Under the pieces are notes generated by a model, which was given only the letters and a program-made list of their open reading frames with translations, did not search any database and was not told the DNA's origin. This document shows, piece after piece, positions 47,935 to 58,101 of a stretch of DNA of 64,000 bases (its first letter is position 1; each line of letters begins with the position of its first letter). The translations under genes were made by a program, and so were the position numbers. This DNA comes from Trichomonas vaginalis G3. Taxonomy: Eukaryota > Parabasalia > Trichomonadida > Trichomonadidae. The DNA lies in assembly GCF_026262505.1 (NCBI RefSeq), contig NC_067206.1, positions 3,562,879 to 3,626,878 on the forward strand, given 5' to 3'.

Positions 47935-49405
47935 ATGTACGCCGCTCAGAATATAACGCCAACAGTTTTGGATGCCATGAACGGAAATGTTTCCGAATGG
48001 TATACCGAATGCGACAATGCCATTAGAAGGTCAGAAATAGTTCCTGGAACTTACGAATATACAACTGCTGTTTCTTATGGAAACGTAGGTGAGTTTGGAG
48101 AAGGTTCTTCAACAACAGTAGATATTGCTTGCGACAGGTTTCATATTATTTCTATTGACAACTCATTCTTATACGTGGAACAAGACATTGAAATAAAACC
48201 TTCTGCCAAGTTGTCTGACAAGAAAGGTTGCAATGGAATTTTCTATGTCGGATACCAATATGCTCCAGAAGTTTTCATGGGATATAAGATATATTCTAAC
48301 TCTGACTTAGTTCAAACAGTAACATGGGCAAACTATGAATGGTTCGCTTTGAGAAACTCAGTACAACCACAAGCTAGAGAACAAACAGACCAGTATGCAA
48401 CTATTGAGAAAATAAGAAGACTTGACCCTAACGTTCCAGGAGTTTATGTTAACCTTTCTGGTTCAGATGGAACTGCTGCCACTAAAGTAAAACTGAAACT
48501 TAGAGTTCCTTTGTCATCTTTCCTCATCTTCAGGTTTTTAAGATACTTACCAAACTGGGCAGGAAAAATTTCTATTGAACTTACTCCAAGCAAAAATAAC
48601 TTAGTCATTGCACCAACACAAGACCCATTCACTATTACAGACGTAAAGGGAACAAATCAAACGTCATTCGCCGAATTTTGCAAAGACAAAGTTGACTTAG
48701 ACTTTGGTTTCTCAAACTTCAACAATGAAGTAAACTATTATTTCAATGCTGCTGGAACTGCTTGGGACCCAGTTAAGTTCACATGCGAACAGTTTGAATG
48801 CAAGAGAATAGAAAGCAGACTTGCAGTCTATATGTTGGACCCAGATATTTCAAATGCTTTAGCTGCCAAATATATTGCAGTTCCACTTATGTTCCCTATA
48901 CACCAAATATCTGTCAAAGACTTTGCAGGTGAAGTTGGAAACCAAAATCCAGGAGCCGCAGGTGCAAGAACAGATATTGCTTTAACAACTGCAATGAAAC
49001 ATGCAGATACTATGTTTGTACTGTTCAGACGAACTATAAATGACTATTCTTGTTTCTACAACCCTGGTATTAAATATCATATAAAACATAGATGGCAAAT
49101 ATTATCCAAGAGAAGAATATTCTACAGTTGAGGATATGAGGTCATACAACTTGACATTAGATGCTATGAACTTTAACAACAATTTCACAACAACCATTAA
49201 CCCTGAAATGCAAAGTTCTATTATGCCATATGTGAAAGTATGTACTCATACAGGAGGTCAAAAAACTCAATATACAAATGGAGACCGTTCAAACTTTTGG
49301 CTTGGCATTCCATTTGCTGACTCAGAAGACTTTATGGTGGTATTTCAACTGTTGGTACTGTACAAATACAATATACTGGTGACAGAGACGGTCCAGATGA
49401 ATTGA
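47935..49405 (+). pseudogene. Major capsid protein, second family (putative), broken
   Basis: About 490 residues with about two breaks. It is beta-rich with segments such as FHIISIDNSFLYVEQDIEIK and VKLKLRVPLSSFLIFRFLRY, typical of jelly-roll capsid proteins in style. It is not alignable by eye to the capsid at 20,335-21,975. The call rests on size, composition and the Maverick context. Confidence 0.55.
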
Positions 49406-49480
49406 GAGCAAAGAAGTTTACAAAACCAATAGCACTTTTCACGGAAGATGCTCTTTTGAAGATTCGTTCGATGAAACCTG

Positions 49481-49684
49481 CTAGGGCTCCTCAGATTGGC
49501 ATAACGACAGCTTCCATCGAGCAGATTTTGGCAGCAGGTCAGTAATTTGTTCTTGAACTAACTTCTCTCCGTCAAATATTGACAGTACGCCAGTTTTGAC
49601 ATAATATTGTATTATAAACTTACCTTTAGAAATATCTGTAAGTTTTGAAGTTATATTTTTGTCTGCTTCAAGAACTTTCACCAT
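49481..49684 (-). CDS. Small hypothetical protein
   Basis: 67 residues: MVKVLEADKNITSKLTDISK then a short beta-like stretch (FIIQYYVKTGVLSIFDGEK). It belongs to the run of short genes next to the capsid, comparable in size and place to 25,771-26,591 in the first family. Not recognised. Confidence 0.4.
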   Translation of the reverse strand: MVKVLEADKNITSKLTDISKGKFIIQYYVKTGVLSIFDGEKLVQEQITDLLPKSARWKLSLCQSEEP

Positions 49685-49877
49685 TTCAGTTTATACCAAC
49701 TTTCTTTGCTTTATGAAAATATTTAGGTTCAGCAAAGACTGCTATTCTATAACATTTTCCATTGTTTGTGTAAAGAACTATTCTGTCAATGTATTTGTAT
49801 TGTTTGTGAGTATAAACTTTGTTCTGCTTCAATTCAATAAGATATCCGAATACGTCAATCTTTTTATTCTAAGTAAA

Positions 49878-50093
49878 ATGTCATTTCCGAAAAATAGAAG
49901 CGTAAGTGTTTCAAAAGGTTTAATGGCGGTGGCAGATGTGAAGTTAAATTCACCAACTCAAACAAACAGTCAAAGTGTTGTTGTCAATGTCAAAGACAGA
50001 GATGTTGAAGTGGGGAAACCATACGAAGACGAAGATGGTATAACAATTGTTCCTGTAAAAAACCAACATATCCTGAAGTTAACAGAGGCTTAA
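49878..50093 (+). CDS. Small hypothetical protein, N-terminal plan as at 23,801
   Basis: 71 residues from the ATG at 49,878. Basic start (MSFPKNRSVSVSKGLMAVAD), then Ser/Thr/Gln-rich, then VVVNVKDRDVEVGKPYEDED. The 23,801 gene of the first family has the same basic start and V-rich strand. Confidence 0.4.
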   Translation: MSFPKNRSVSVSKGLMAVADVKLNSPTQTNSQSVVVNVKDRDVEVGKPYEDEDGITIVPVKNQHILKLTEA

Positions 50094-50179
50094 GTTCTGT
50101 TGCAGATATTCGAAACGACTACCAACAACTGAAAGACAAACTTCAAACTCAGGAGAAGATTTGTCAAGCTTTAAGTATA

Positions 50180-50440
50180 ATGTTAAACTTGGTCGAACAC
50201 AACCCTGTAAAAGTGAACTCATATGTCATTGCACCTCATGAAGTTTTGAAAGAACTATTGAAACTTTTGACAGAGGCAGACGATATAAACATCAAAGAAA
50301 TAGAACCCGACATTAGTTGCTGTGGTGTTTCATATAATGTCATTGACAAGATATACGTTATGAAAGGAGGTGAAACGTTGAACTTAAAATATAGTTTCCC
50401 AGACGTTATAAAATATTTGACGACCACAACATTTCATTAA
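50180..50440 (+). CDS. Small protein with SCCG motif
   Basis: 86 residues with EPDISCCGVSYNVIDKIYVM and a final strand-helix pair. It is clearly related in plan to the fragment at 25,478-25,719 in the other family and lies at the equivalent place after the V-rich gene. This conserved order supports both as real genes. Function unknown. Confidence 0.5.
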   Translation: MLNLVEHNPVKVNSYVIAPHEVLKELLKLLTEADDINIKEIEPDISCCGVSYNVIDKIYVMKGGETLNLKYSFPDVIKYLTTTTFH

Positions 50441-50458
50441 AATTTATTTGCTAAGTAA

Positions 50459-50566
50459 ATGGCAGAAGACATAATGGTTTATACTATTACGACTAAAAAC
50501 CCTGAGTCATATAATTCTATAACAACAAAACTTACAAAAGTCCTCAAGGACGATATTGTAAACTAA
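50459..50566 (+). CDS. Very short hypothetical ORF
   Basis: 35 codons from the ATG at 50,459 (MAEDIMVYTITTKNPESYNS...), preceded by the AATTTATTTGCTAAGTAA tract like other starts here. It could be a fragment of one of the small-gene family. Confidence 0.25.
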   Translation: MAEDIMVYTITTKNPESYNSITTKLTKVLKDDIVN

Positions 50567-50577
50567 CCTTAAACACA

Positions 50578-50922
50578 ATGACGACTAAAGCCTGTTTTGC
50601 GCTTTTGACACCAGAAGACTTTATTGTTGTGAATGGTAAAAAATACTCCTTTGAAGATACTTACTCAGATATACCACCAACAGGTTTTGTTGACTTATTT
50701 AATACTTTAAGTACGGGTGTAAAATGTGCTGCAACTAGAGCAGGTTTCATTATGTTTGGATGTCCGACTGAGTTTACTATAAACGATATGAGCTATAATA
50801 CAAAAACTTATTTCTGGTTTTTACTACCAACAGTTTCCTATAACAGGAAAAGGTGTCATACAAGGAATGTCTATTCCATTGACATTAAGCACACCAATCT
50901 TATATATTGTTTTCAAACTTAG
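50578..50922 (+). CDS. Hypothetical beta-rich protein, possibly truncated
   Basis: 114 residues. The first ~90 are beta-like and apolar (CFALLTPEDFIVVNGKKYSF; AGFIMFGCPTEFTINDMSYN), while the end looks different in character. Coding-like sequence continues downstream to about 51,100, so the gene is probably decayed. Not recognised. Confidence 0.35.
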   Translation: MTTKACFALLTPEDFIVVNGKKYSFEDTYSDIPPTGFVDLFNTLSTGVKCAATRAGFIMFGCPTEFTINDMSYNTKTYFWFLLPTVSYNRKRCHTRNVYSIDIKHTNLIYCFQT

Positions 50923-51301
50923 GTTCAAAGTGTTATTCGAAATGTCGACAGAAACTATTATGACCAAAAGATACTTATGCGTATAAACAATACTTTCTCT
51001 GCTGGTTTGCCTATTGTTCATTCGAATGCAGAATTTTCAACCTTATGTGAACTCAAACACTTTTGGCAAGTATAACGTTGACATTAGTTGACGCAAACTT
51101 TGTTCCTGTAAAACTTTTATGTCCTATGTTTTGTCAATGACGGCAGAAAGTTTCGAATTGGAAGATGCAACTGGTGAAAGTATTGTATTACAAGAACAAC
51201 TTCACAAACAAATAGCTCAAGAACAACAAATGCAAACAAATGGAACAAATGCAACAACAAAGTCAAGAATAAAAAAATATTATTTTTTAATTTTTATAAA
51301 A

Positions 51302-52542
51302 ATGTACAGAATAGATGTTTCAGATTTTTATGACTTCCAAGCATTCAGAAATATGTGTCCATTTAGAGACTATAACAAAGCAGTCGAGAATTTGAAACGT
51401 TTAGTCATTTATGTCGACTCTGCCCCAGAATGTTATGTTATGAAAGAATGGGATGTTGTCTTTAACAAACCAAGAGCAACAATAGTGTCTGAACAAGAAT
51501 GTAGACAGAAACTTAAGAAAATAAAAGTCGTACAAGTTGGCATGAAGATGTTAGATGCTTGGGATATCTTATTGTCAAAACTTGAAGATTTTTCAGTTCG
51601 TGGTATAAAGTTTTATACACCTTCTCCAAACTTCTATTCTATCTTCACTGGATATAAATATGAACAAGTAGAATGAAAAGAAAATATTATAGAAGCTTGG
51701 TTAGACCATGTCAAAGAAATTATATGCAATGGAAACGAAAGAGTCTATATGAGTATATCTTATGTTGGTTTTGCAAACATCTTACAACATCCAAGTGCTA
51801 AGAATGAAACTGCTCTCATTATAATTGGAAAACAAGGAACAGGTAAGAACACATTCTTTACAGATATCTTATGCAAACTATTAGAAGGTTATTCGAACCC
51901 TAATATGACAAACTTAGAAAACATCTGTGGCAAGTTTAACTCTTCTATTGAGAATATGAAACTTATAGTTTGCAATGAACTTCAAAGTATAGATACAACA
52001 AAAGTTTTTGAACTCAGATGCTTTGAAGAGTCTTATAACAGATAAAGTTGGAGTTGTTGAAAGAAAGTATAAAGACCAAAGAGTTTTGTGAGAATGTTTG
52101 CAAACTTCATTATGGTTTCAAACAATGCTGTTCCGATGAAGTTAGAAAGTTCTGACAGAAGATATGTAGTTGTCAGAACGTCAGATTCTCATATGCAAGA
52201 TACTGAATATTTTGACGCTTGTCAGAATGTTTGACATCTGACTTTTACAACCACTTGTTCTCATATTTCATGACATTAGATATTTCTAAGTTCAATCCAA
52301 GACAAATTCCACATACCGAAGAGAGACAAACATTGTTAGAAGCAAACAAGAGTGTATATGAACTGTTCATAGAAGAAAGCGACTTTGAGTGTTTAGATGA
52401 AAAGTCTTTATATGATGAATATAAACAATATTGTCAAGAATATGGTTATATGGCAGCTTCTAAACGTACATTCTTGGCAAATGTCAAAAGTCTTTTAGAC
52501 GTACAGAATGGTGTATATACAAAGAAAATTTTTTCTGAGTAA
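51302..52542 (+). pseudogene. D5-like SF3 helicase relic without PrimPol part
   Basis: Decayed with about three breaks. It reads AWDILLSKLEDFSVRGIKFY, the SF3 Walker A GKQGTGKN, and LIVCNELQSIDTTKV. It matches the helicase halves at 29,195-31,507 and 9,858-12,385, closest to the latter, but starts downstream of where the primase domain of the first would be. Located just before the acidic-tailed gene, as expected for a replication unit. Confidence 0.75.
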
Positions 52543-52578
52543 ATTTTTAAAAAAAATATTTTTTTTATCCGATAGAAA

Positions 52579-52998
52579 ATGACGAAATATATTTCAGTAA
52601 ACAAGTACATGTCAGGACTTAAAGAAGAACTAGACCCATTCACATATTTGAATGTTTACTTCTACCATTTTGAAAAGTCTTCATTCAGCAAAGTTTGGAA
52701 CATCGAACCAGTTAAGTTTGCTATTGTGACTAAAAATGGTGCGAAATTTGAAGACTTAGACATAGAAGGTTTGTTAACAGTCAAAGAAAGTTTTGACAGA
52801 AGGTTCTCAAACCTTAAAGAAGGCAAAGCATACAAACTTGTTATACCTTATGAACCAAAGAAGACAGACGACTATGAATATTATGAGTCTAAAGTTGTAG
52901 AAGTTCAAGGTAAATTGGGTAAAAAGATTTTAGAGTCTAAGCCAGTGTTTACTCCTAAAGAGGAAGAGAACATTGACATTGACCCAGAAATGTTCTAA
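52579..52998 (+). CDS. Small acidic-tailed protein, possible SSB-like
   Basis: 139 residues; open frame. Alternating strands (FAIVTKNGAKFEDLDIEGLL; AYKLVIPYEPKKTDDYEYYE) could form an OB-like barrel, and the tail ends EEENIDIDPEMF. It lies 36 bp after the helicase relic on the same strand. Related in size and ending to 949-1,423. ssDNA binding is an inference from tail and context. Confidence 0.45.
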   Translation: MTKYISVNKYMSGLKEELDPFTYLNVYFYHFEKSSFSKVWNIEPVKFAIVTKNGAKFEDLDIEGLLTVKESFDRRFSNLKEGKAYKLVIPYEPKKTDDYEYYESKVVEVQGKLGKKILESKPVFTPKEEENIDIDPEMF

Positions 52999-53014
52999 AA
53001 ATAAAATTTTATTT

Positions 53015-53464
53015 TTACATGTCAAATTTCTTTTTCTCTGGAACTGGTTCAGGTTCTTTCTTCTCTTCTACTTTTTTCTCTTTCTTTTCTTTCTTCTTCT
53101 TCTCTGGTGGAGATATGTCAAATTTCTCAGAATCATATCTATGTAAAAGTTCTTTGTCCTTTAATAGCTCTTCTATTCTGTTTTCTATTTCATCTTCAAG
53201 AAAAGCGCATGTGTCTTCTTTGCATTCTAAGAACTTTTGTTGGACTTCATCTTTCCAAGAGGCGTCATCTCTGTCAACAAGTCTGTCATTGACAAACTTA
53301 AAGACTTCTCTGCCTAATGTTTTATGGTTCTTGTCATATTCCCAGAAACAGAACTTTAGAACAAATTCACCTTTCTTGTTTACACTATGTAAGAGTTTAT
53401 GGTCGACAGATGTTTTGCTGTCGAAAAGCTTGTCTCGAATATAGATAGCGAAATCGCTAGACAT
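53015..53464 (-). CDS. Hypothetical protein with Lys/Glu-rich tail
   Basis: 149 residues, globular charged N-terminal ~110 residues (AIYIRDKLFDSKTSVDHKLL) and a disordered tail of repeated KKEKK/EEKK. It is convergent with the acidic-tailed gene and divergent from the ATPase, whose start is 36 bp away. Not recognised. Confidence 0.45.
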   Translation of the reverse strand: MSSDFAIYIRDKLFDSKTSVDHKLLHSVNKKGEFVLKFCFWEYDKNHKTLGREVFKFVNDRLVDRDDASWKDEVQQKFLECKEDTCAFLEDEIENRIEELLKDKELLHRYDSEKFDISPPEKKKKEKKEKKVEEKKEPEPVPEKKKFDM

Positions 53465-53500
53465 TTTCTAAAAGATAAAAATTTTAATTTTTCTAAAAAT

Positions 53501-54372
53501 ATGTTAGAAAAAAAGTTTGCTGACATTGACAAGAAATTTGAGAATGTTTTAAATAAGAACAAGGTGAAGTTAGAAAATGCTCAGATAAAGCCTATACATG
53601 ACAAGTTCTTATTTGCTCAGAATGGTATAACAGGTCTAATTGCACCACCTGGGTCGGGTAAGACTTTCACTTATCTTAAAATGGCTGCACAACAACAAGA
53701 ACTAGATGAGAAGAACCCATTCTATGAGTTAGTTGTTATTTGTTCGACTTCTGGTCAATTTGACCAAACCGTCAATTCGTTCAAAGATATTATAAAGAAG
53801 TCTAAGTTAGTATGTATAAAGGATACTGAGTTGTTAGATTGGATAAAGAAGTACCAAAGAAGAGTTTTGAAGTATAATGCTATAAATGAGTATATAAATT
53901 CTAAGTTCAAAGACCCTAATGAGGAAATGCAGAGAATATTAGAGAAGAAACACTTCAGAAACAAACAGAAAGAGATAGAATACATTTCGAAGAAATTGCA
54001 ATCTTACGATTGCAAGACTACCCTCATAGGTGTCTTCTTATCTTAGATGATTTCGCCTCTCATCCTTTGTTAAAGAACAGAGAACAAGATATGTGTCGAA
54101 TTCTTAAGAAGCTCAGACACTTTAACATCTCAGTTGTCATTTGTGTACAGACAGCAAAGAGTTTAAGTAAGGATGTTAAAAGAATACTTACTGACATAAT
54201 ACTTTTCCCCGGATTGTCCGAAGACGATTTCATGGAACTTATGAAAGAGTCCATGGCAGGTAAGTTTGACAGACATGAACTATGGGAGAAGTACAAAGTC
54301 AGACAAGACCCTCATACTTCTTTCAGAATTCATATCTACGCAAACAAAGTTCCAATTGTAAAAAGTCAATAA
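53501..54372 (+). pseudogene. A32-like packaging ATPase, second family, broken
   Basis: About 290 residues with about one break. Walker A is APPGSGKTF (about residues 48-56). The Walker B segment is CLLILDDFASHP, followed by VVICVQTAKSLSKDVKRILT, the sensor region of A32-type ATPases. It corresponds to the gene at 22,000-22,827 but with low identity. The capsid is not adjacent here, so gene order differs between the families. Confidence 0.75.
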
Positions 54373-54387
54373 AAATAAAGAGTGCAT

Positions 54388-55191
54388 CTACCCTACTTGT
54401 TTGAAGTTGTCAAAATACTCTGTTATTTTTTCTTTCAGTAATGTTAAGTCTTCTTTGAATGTAAGTATTGTACAACCTTTAATATCATAGTGTGTTTGAG
54501 GTAACGTATCTTGAACTATTTGTTTCACATCTTCATTTGGGGTCATTGAAATCGGTAAGTTTTCGCGATAGAACCAATTTCTGTCAGATTTGTAAATCTT
54601 AGCAAGGTCGTAAAAGCTTTTGTTGTTTCTTCTGACTAAATGCAACATAACCATATCTCTGTCTTCTTCTTTCTCCAACTCTTCAGTATAAATCATATAC
54701 TTATAACTCTTTTCCTTACCTTTTGGTACCGAACGTGGTATTCTTTTCTGAAGACTTCATCTTTTGCTTGAAGTTTCTTTTCCATCTCTTTTCTCATTTC
54801 TGTATGTAAATCGTCAAGAAGTTTGTAAATATTCCAAGCATAACGTGGTGAAGCCCACATTGCAACTGCATTTACTAATAGTCTATGTACATACCAACCT
54901 CTCAAACCATTTGGCAAATTTTTACGATTTTCATGAGTTTTAGGCGACCCCGAAAAAAGTCGGTCTCGCTGTGCTTCGCTCAAAAGTTCTTGTGTGCTTT
55001 GGTTTTTGAACCAATCGTCTGTATGTTTGGTATCTGGAGAAAAACAAGCCGTCAAAATACTTTGCATTTGGTACATATCGTCTTTGACCGAACGAATTAG
55101 ACGCAATTGTTTGTTATACTGTATGTACTCGTATTCTTTCATTTATAGCTTCATGGACTATAACTGTTGTTGTGTTCTCTGTTGTTGACAT
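54388..55191 (-). pseudogene. KilA-N family protein, third core type, broken
   Basis: Decayed with about two breaks. The readable core GLRGWYVHRLLVNAVAMWAS followed by PRYAWNIYKLL matches the back half of the KilA-N fold (compare GTYIDPRLINYIAMWASPKY at 31,917). A coiled-coil segment and a C-terminal domain follow. It starts with an MST leader peptide after the shared leader at 55,192-55,260. Confidence 0.65.
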
Positions 55192-55260
55192 TACTGTCTT
55201 TACATACAAAATAAAAAAATAAATAAAAATAAAACTAACTTTATTTTTTCTATCTTAAGG
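55192..55260 (-). promoter_or_regulatory. Shared 5' leader, second copy
   Basis: Nearly identical to 5,014-5,080 and 56,472-56,540, including CCTTAAGATAG and the T-rich tract. Here the outer TTAA runs directly into GGAAATTCATGA, showing the empty target of the 5,081-7,352 element. Confidence 0.7.
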
Positions 55261-55302
55261 AAATTCATGATTTTTGTGCTGAATTCAATAAAAATAATGT
55301 TT

Positions 55303-55535
55303 AGGTGAAGAGGTGAGATTTCACCTCTTTTTTTCACCTCATTTTTCACCTCATTTCTACCCCAGTTATTTTATAAACGTTTTACATGGTAAACGTTATT
55401 TTTTAAATTTTGTGAAAACTCAACGGTTTGACACATGCCCTAAAAATTATTTTACTCAGAATTTTGTTGCTGAATTCAATAAAAATATATTTTAGGTGAA
55501 GAGGTGAGATTTCACCTCTTTTTTCACCTCTTTTT
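55303..55535. repeat. Two type-A palindromic spacer elements
   Basis: Copies at 55303-55345 and 55493-55535, each TTTAGGTGAAGAGGTGAGAT followed by TTCACCTCTTTTTT. Both follow a GAATTCAATAAAAAT word. They lie between the KilA-N leader and the neighbouring gene. Confidence 0.65.
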
Positions 55536-55536
55536 T

Positions 55537-56471
55537 TCACAAGCGTTTTACATGAATTGTACGATGTATATTTGAAATCCTAAACAATTTCGTAGCTTCT
55601 ATTTCTTCGCTGAGGATATCAAAAGTTTTAACAATGCCGAAGGTTTCTTTATACTTCTTCTTGACGTCAGATAGAAGGAAATCGTCAGCAGTTGGATAGT
55701 TTTTGTTCAGAAATGACAGCATGTCCATTTTATTTTCTACCGGCTTCTCTGCTTCTTTCTTTAAGTCAGCATAGTCGTTTCGCATACGTTCTATCTCTTT
55801 GACGGAGTAGTTATATTTCCTCATTGCTGCTTTACATTTAGAACATTGCGGATTCATTTTTGCGTTATATTCTGAAACCTTACCTGCTAAAACAACCAAG
55901 GCGTCAATGGTTTTCTTTAAATCTGAAGCAGTTGGTTTTATCTGTTCATTCCATACCTTACCTCTTCTATCTTTATCTCTTATCTGCCATACACATTTTG
56001 CAGCTAATGAAACAAAGTTGTCGTATGTCTTAAACCCCCCGATTTATATATGTCAGAGATGTTCTTATATACCATGTCGCAATCTTTGTCCATAACTTTA
56101 TGGTTGCAATGATATCCTAGAAACTCATAATTTACCTTTCGTATGAACTTCTTTATTTCTACTGAGTCAGTTGGTTTCACTTCTATTTCATCGAATTCAG
56201 GAATAGTGAGCTTTTGTTGTTGGATTTCAGGTAGTTTAGGCAAATGGTCGATGAGGTCCTCCATTTCATAAAGATACTGTTCATTTTCTTCATCCTGTGC
56301 GGTACAGTCTAAATTACTTGTTAAAAGTTCTTGCTTTATTCTTTGTATTTCTGTTTCGAAAGTAGATGAAGAAGGAATGAAGCTTTTCATCTCTACTAAC
56401 ATAGATGTTGGATTCATGACTAACGAGTTTGGTGCTGTTGTTTGAATTGTTGTTGTGCCGATTGTTGACAT
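55537..56471 (-). pseudogene. MST-leader Maverick protein of unknown family, broken
   Basis: About 300 residues with about one break, from the ATG at 56,469-56,471. The Thr-rich start (MSTIGTTTIQTTAPNSLVMN) resembles the start of the neighbouring KilA-N relic. It has a middle acidic/helical region, a Cys pair (CSKCKAAM) and a C-terminal DVKKKYKETFGIVKTFDILS segment that looks like a winged helix. Same leader as the KilA-N genes, hence possibly co-regulated. Confidence 0.45.
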
Positions 56472-56540
56472 TTCTGTTCTTTTATACAAAATAAAAAAAT
56501 AAATAAAAATAAAACTAACTTTATTTTTTCTATCTTAAGG
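56472..56540 (-). promoter_or_regulatory. Shared 5' leader, third copy
   Basis: Same sequence as 5,014-5,080 and 55,192-55,260, ending in the uninterrupted TTAAGGAAATTCATGA. Confidence 0.7.
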
Positions 56541-56559
56541 AAATTCATGAAAATTCAAG

Positions 56560-56607
56560 AGGGTAGAAATCGGGTTAGAAATCGGGTTAGATCTAACCAT
56601 CTACCCT
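56560..56607. repeat. Palindromic spacer element, type B
   Basis: AGGGTAGAA arm, GAAATCGGGTTAG repeats, and the facing ATCTACCCT arm. Compare 7,378 and 13,403. Confidence 0.55.
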
Positions 56608-56628
56608 AAACATTATTTTTGCTGAATT

Positions 56629-56905
56629 CAGCAACAAAATGAACGAGGTCAGGATGTATGTAAATACCTTTGAATTCATTTATAACGCCCTTAGTAAGCT
56701 CATAAAATGCTTGTTTTGAGGTCGAGCCACTTTTGGCTCCACCGTATTCTTTCAACCAAAACTCAAGAATTTCCTGCATGAATTTTGTATAAAAAGCAAC
56801 CGCCGGAATTCAGACTGTTGCTATATTCTTCACAAAATGCCTTATAATACTCTTCCCAGGACTTATTTTCCAACAACTTTCTAAAGTCTTTCCTAAACTG
56901 ACTGA
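56629..56905 (-). pseudogene. Two KilA-N cores side by side without ends
   Basis: 56,629-56,780 nearly matches the core of the KilA-N gene at 4,348-5,013. 56,780-56,905 nearly matches the core start of the gene at 31,917-32,579. Neither carries the conserved KilA-N start or tail. Within the second, 16 bp between GCAAC and GTTGC read as the complement of the other copy. A CTGA microsatellite (about 56,898-56,920) closes the segment. It looks like a depot or debris of exchanged cores. Confidence 0.75.
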
Positions 56906-56979
56906 CTGACTGACTGACTGACGGCACAAAGTGGCTTAACGAAAACATTAATATATAAAATTCATGAAAATTCAAGAGT

Positions 56980-57027
56980 GTGAAAAAACAGGTGAAAAAA
57001 CAGGTGAAATCTCACCTCTTCACCTAA
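56980..57027. repeat. Palindromic spacer element, type A (inverted)
   Basis: GGTGAAATCTCACCTCTTCA preceded by AGGTGAAAAAAC repeats. It begins two bases from the stop codon of the 57,029-57,358 gene on its 3' side, as expected for a 3'-end signal. Confidence 0.65.
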
Positions 57028-57028
57028 A

Positions 57029-57358
57029 TTATATTTTTTGGTCCGGGAACAACTTTCTCTCAATTGGAGCTGTAGCATACTCTTTGCGTAAGCGGGTCAG
57101 ACCTTCTTCGAAGTCTTGGTCTCTCTTCGATTGAGATTGGAATTGGAATTGCTGAGGTGGAGCTTGCTGGAACAACCAAGGGTTGGGGAAGTAAGGCATA
57201 GGCTGAGGAGGGTAGTTCGGGAAGCCTTGTGGTGGGTAGTAACCTTGAGGTGGAAATTGGTAGTAATTCGGAGGAACTTGCTGGAACTGAGGTGCAGGGG
57301 CTGGTGCTTTAGGTTCCTCTGGTTTGGGAATGAACTCGGTTGGTGGGACGTCGGACAT
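57029..57358 (-). CDS. Pro/Gln/Tyr-rich hypothetical protein
   Basis: 109 residues from the ATG at 57,356-57,358; the open frame further upstream is only the 22-bp repeat array. Composition: acidic Pro-rich start (PTEFIPKPEEPKAPAPAPQ), then a PPQGYYPPQGFPNYPPQPMP region, then a short charged helix. Low-complexity, probably disordered; late virion proteins and condensate-forming proteins both look like this. Not recognised. Confidence 0.5.
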   Translation of the reverse strand: MSDVPPTEFIPKPEEPKAPAPAPQFQQVPPNYYQFPPQGYYPPQGFPNYPPQPMPYFPNPWLFQQAPPQQFQFQSQSKRDQDFEEGLTRLRKEYATAPIERKLFPDQKI

Positions 57359-57360
57359 TG

Positions 57361-57735
57361 TCTTGAAACAGTACAAATATTGTTCTGAAGCAGTGCAGGT
57401 CTTGTTCTGAAGCAGTGCAAGTCTTGTTCTGAAACAGTACAAATATTGTTCTGAAGCAGTGCAAGTCTTGTTCTGAAGCAGTGCAAGTCTTGTTCTGAAA
57501 AAGTGCAAGTATTGTTCTGAAAAAGTACAAGTATTGTTCTGAAACAGAAAATTTTTCTCACAAATTGAGAGCTTTTACTGGAAATTTGTTCTGAAAAAGT
57601 TCAAGTCTTGTTCTGAAAAAGTTCAAGTCTTGTTCTGAAACAGTACAAGTATTGTTCTGAAAAAGTACAAGACTAGTTCTGAAACAGTACAAGTATTGTT
57701 CTGAAAAAGTACAAGACTAGTTCTGAAACAGAACA
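57361..57735. repeat. 22-bp tandem array in a divergent intergenic region
   Basis: About 15 copies of a 22-bp unit based on TGTTCTGAAACAGTACAAG, with variants (GAAGCAGTGCAAG, GAAAAAGTTCAAG), interrupted once near 57,545-57,590 by unrelated sequence. It fills the whole space between two genes read away from each other (57,029-57,358 and 57,736-58,101). Confidence 0.92.
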
Positions 57736-58101
57736 ATGGACAACATCGAGCCATTAGATGAGGCAATTTACCTTATAGAGATAAATGAAGTTGTTAAGCA
57801 GTACTTGGGCAAGGACAAAGCCAACAAGTCCCTCGGCTTCTGGTTGTCTGGAAGAGGTGCGCTGAAAATCGAAATTGAAACCGGAATTCCAATTCAAATA
57901 CCAGAAAACACTCCTGTAGACGACATAAAGGAGATGAAGAAAGAAGCTCTTCTCAAGTTCTTTGCAAAGCGCCCATGGATACAACTTCCAAACAGAGAGA
58001 GTCCAATTCCACGAATTATACAAATTCTCAGAGCACTGTTCCACTTCTCGGGTCAGCCGTTCTACATAACCTCAGAAGGCGACATCCAACCAGTTCAGTA
58101 A
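57736..58101 (+). CDS. Hypothetical globular protein
   Basis: 121 residues, open frame, start immediately after the tandem array. Acidic helix first (EPLDEAIYLIEINEVVKQYL), then SLGFWLSGRGALKIEIETGI and a C-terminal IPRIIQILRALFHFSG helix. Not recognised. Confidence 0.5.
   Translation: MDNIEPLDEAIYLIEINEVVKQYLGKDKANKSLGFWLSGRGALKIEIETGIPIQIPENTPVDDIKEMKKEALLKFFAKRPWIQLPNRESPIPRIIQILRALFHFSGQPFYITSEGDIQPVQ

Noticed and set aside
57372-57735. Several overlapping open frames on the minus strand reading FRTRLALLQNK-type repeats
   Set aside because: They are translations of the 22-bp tandem array in different frames. The real gene start is the ATG at 57,356-57,358.
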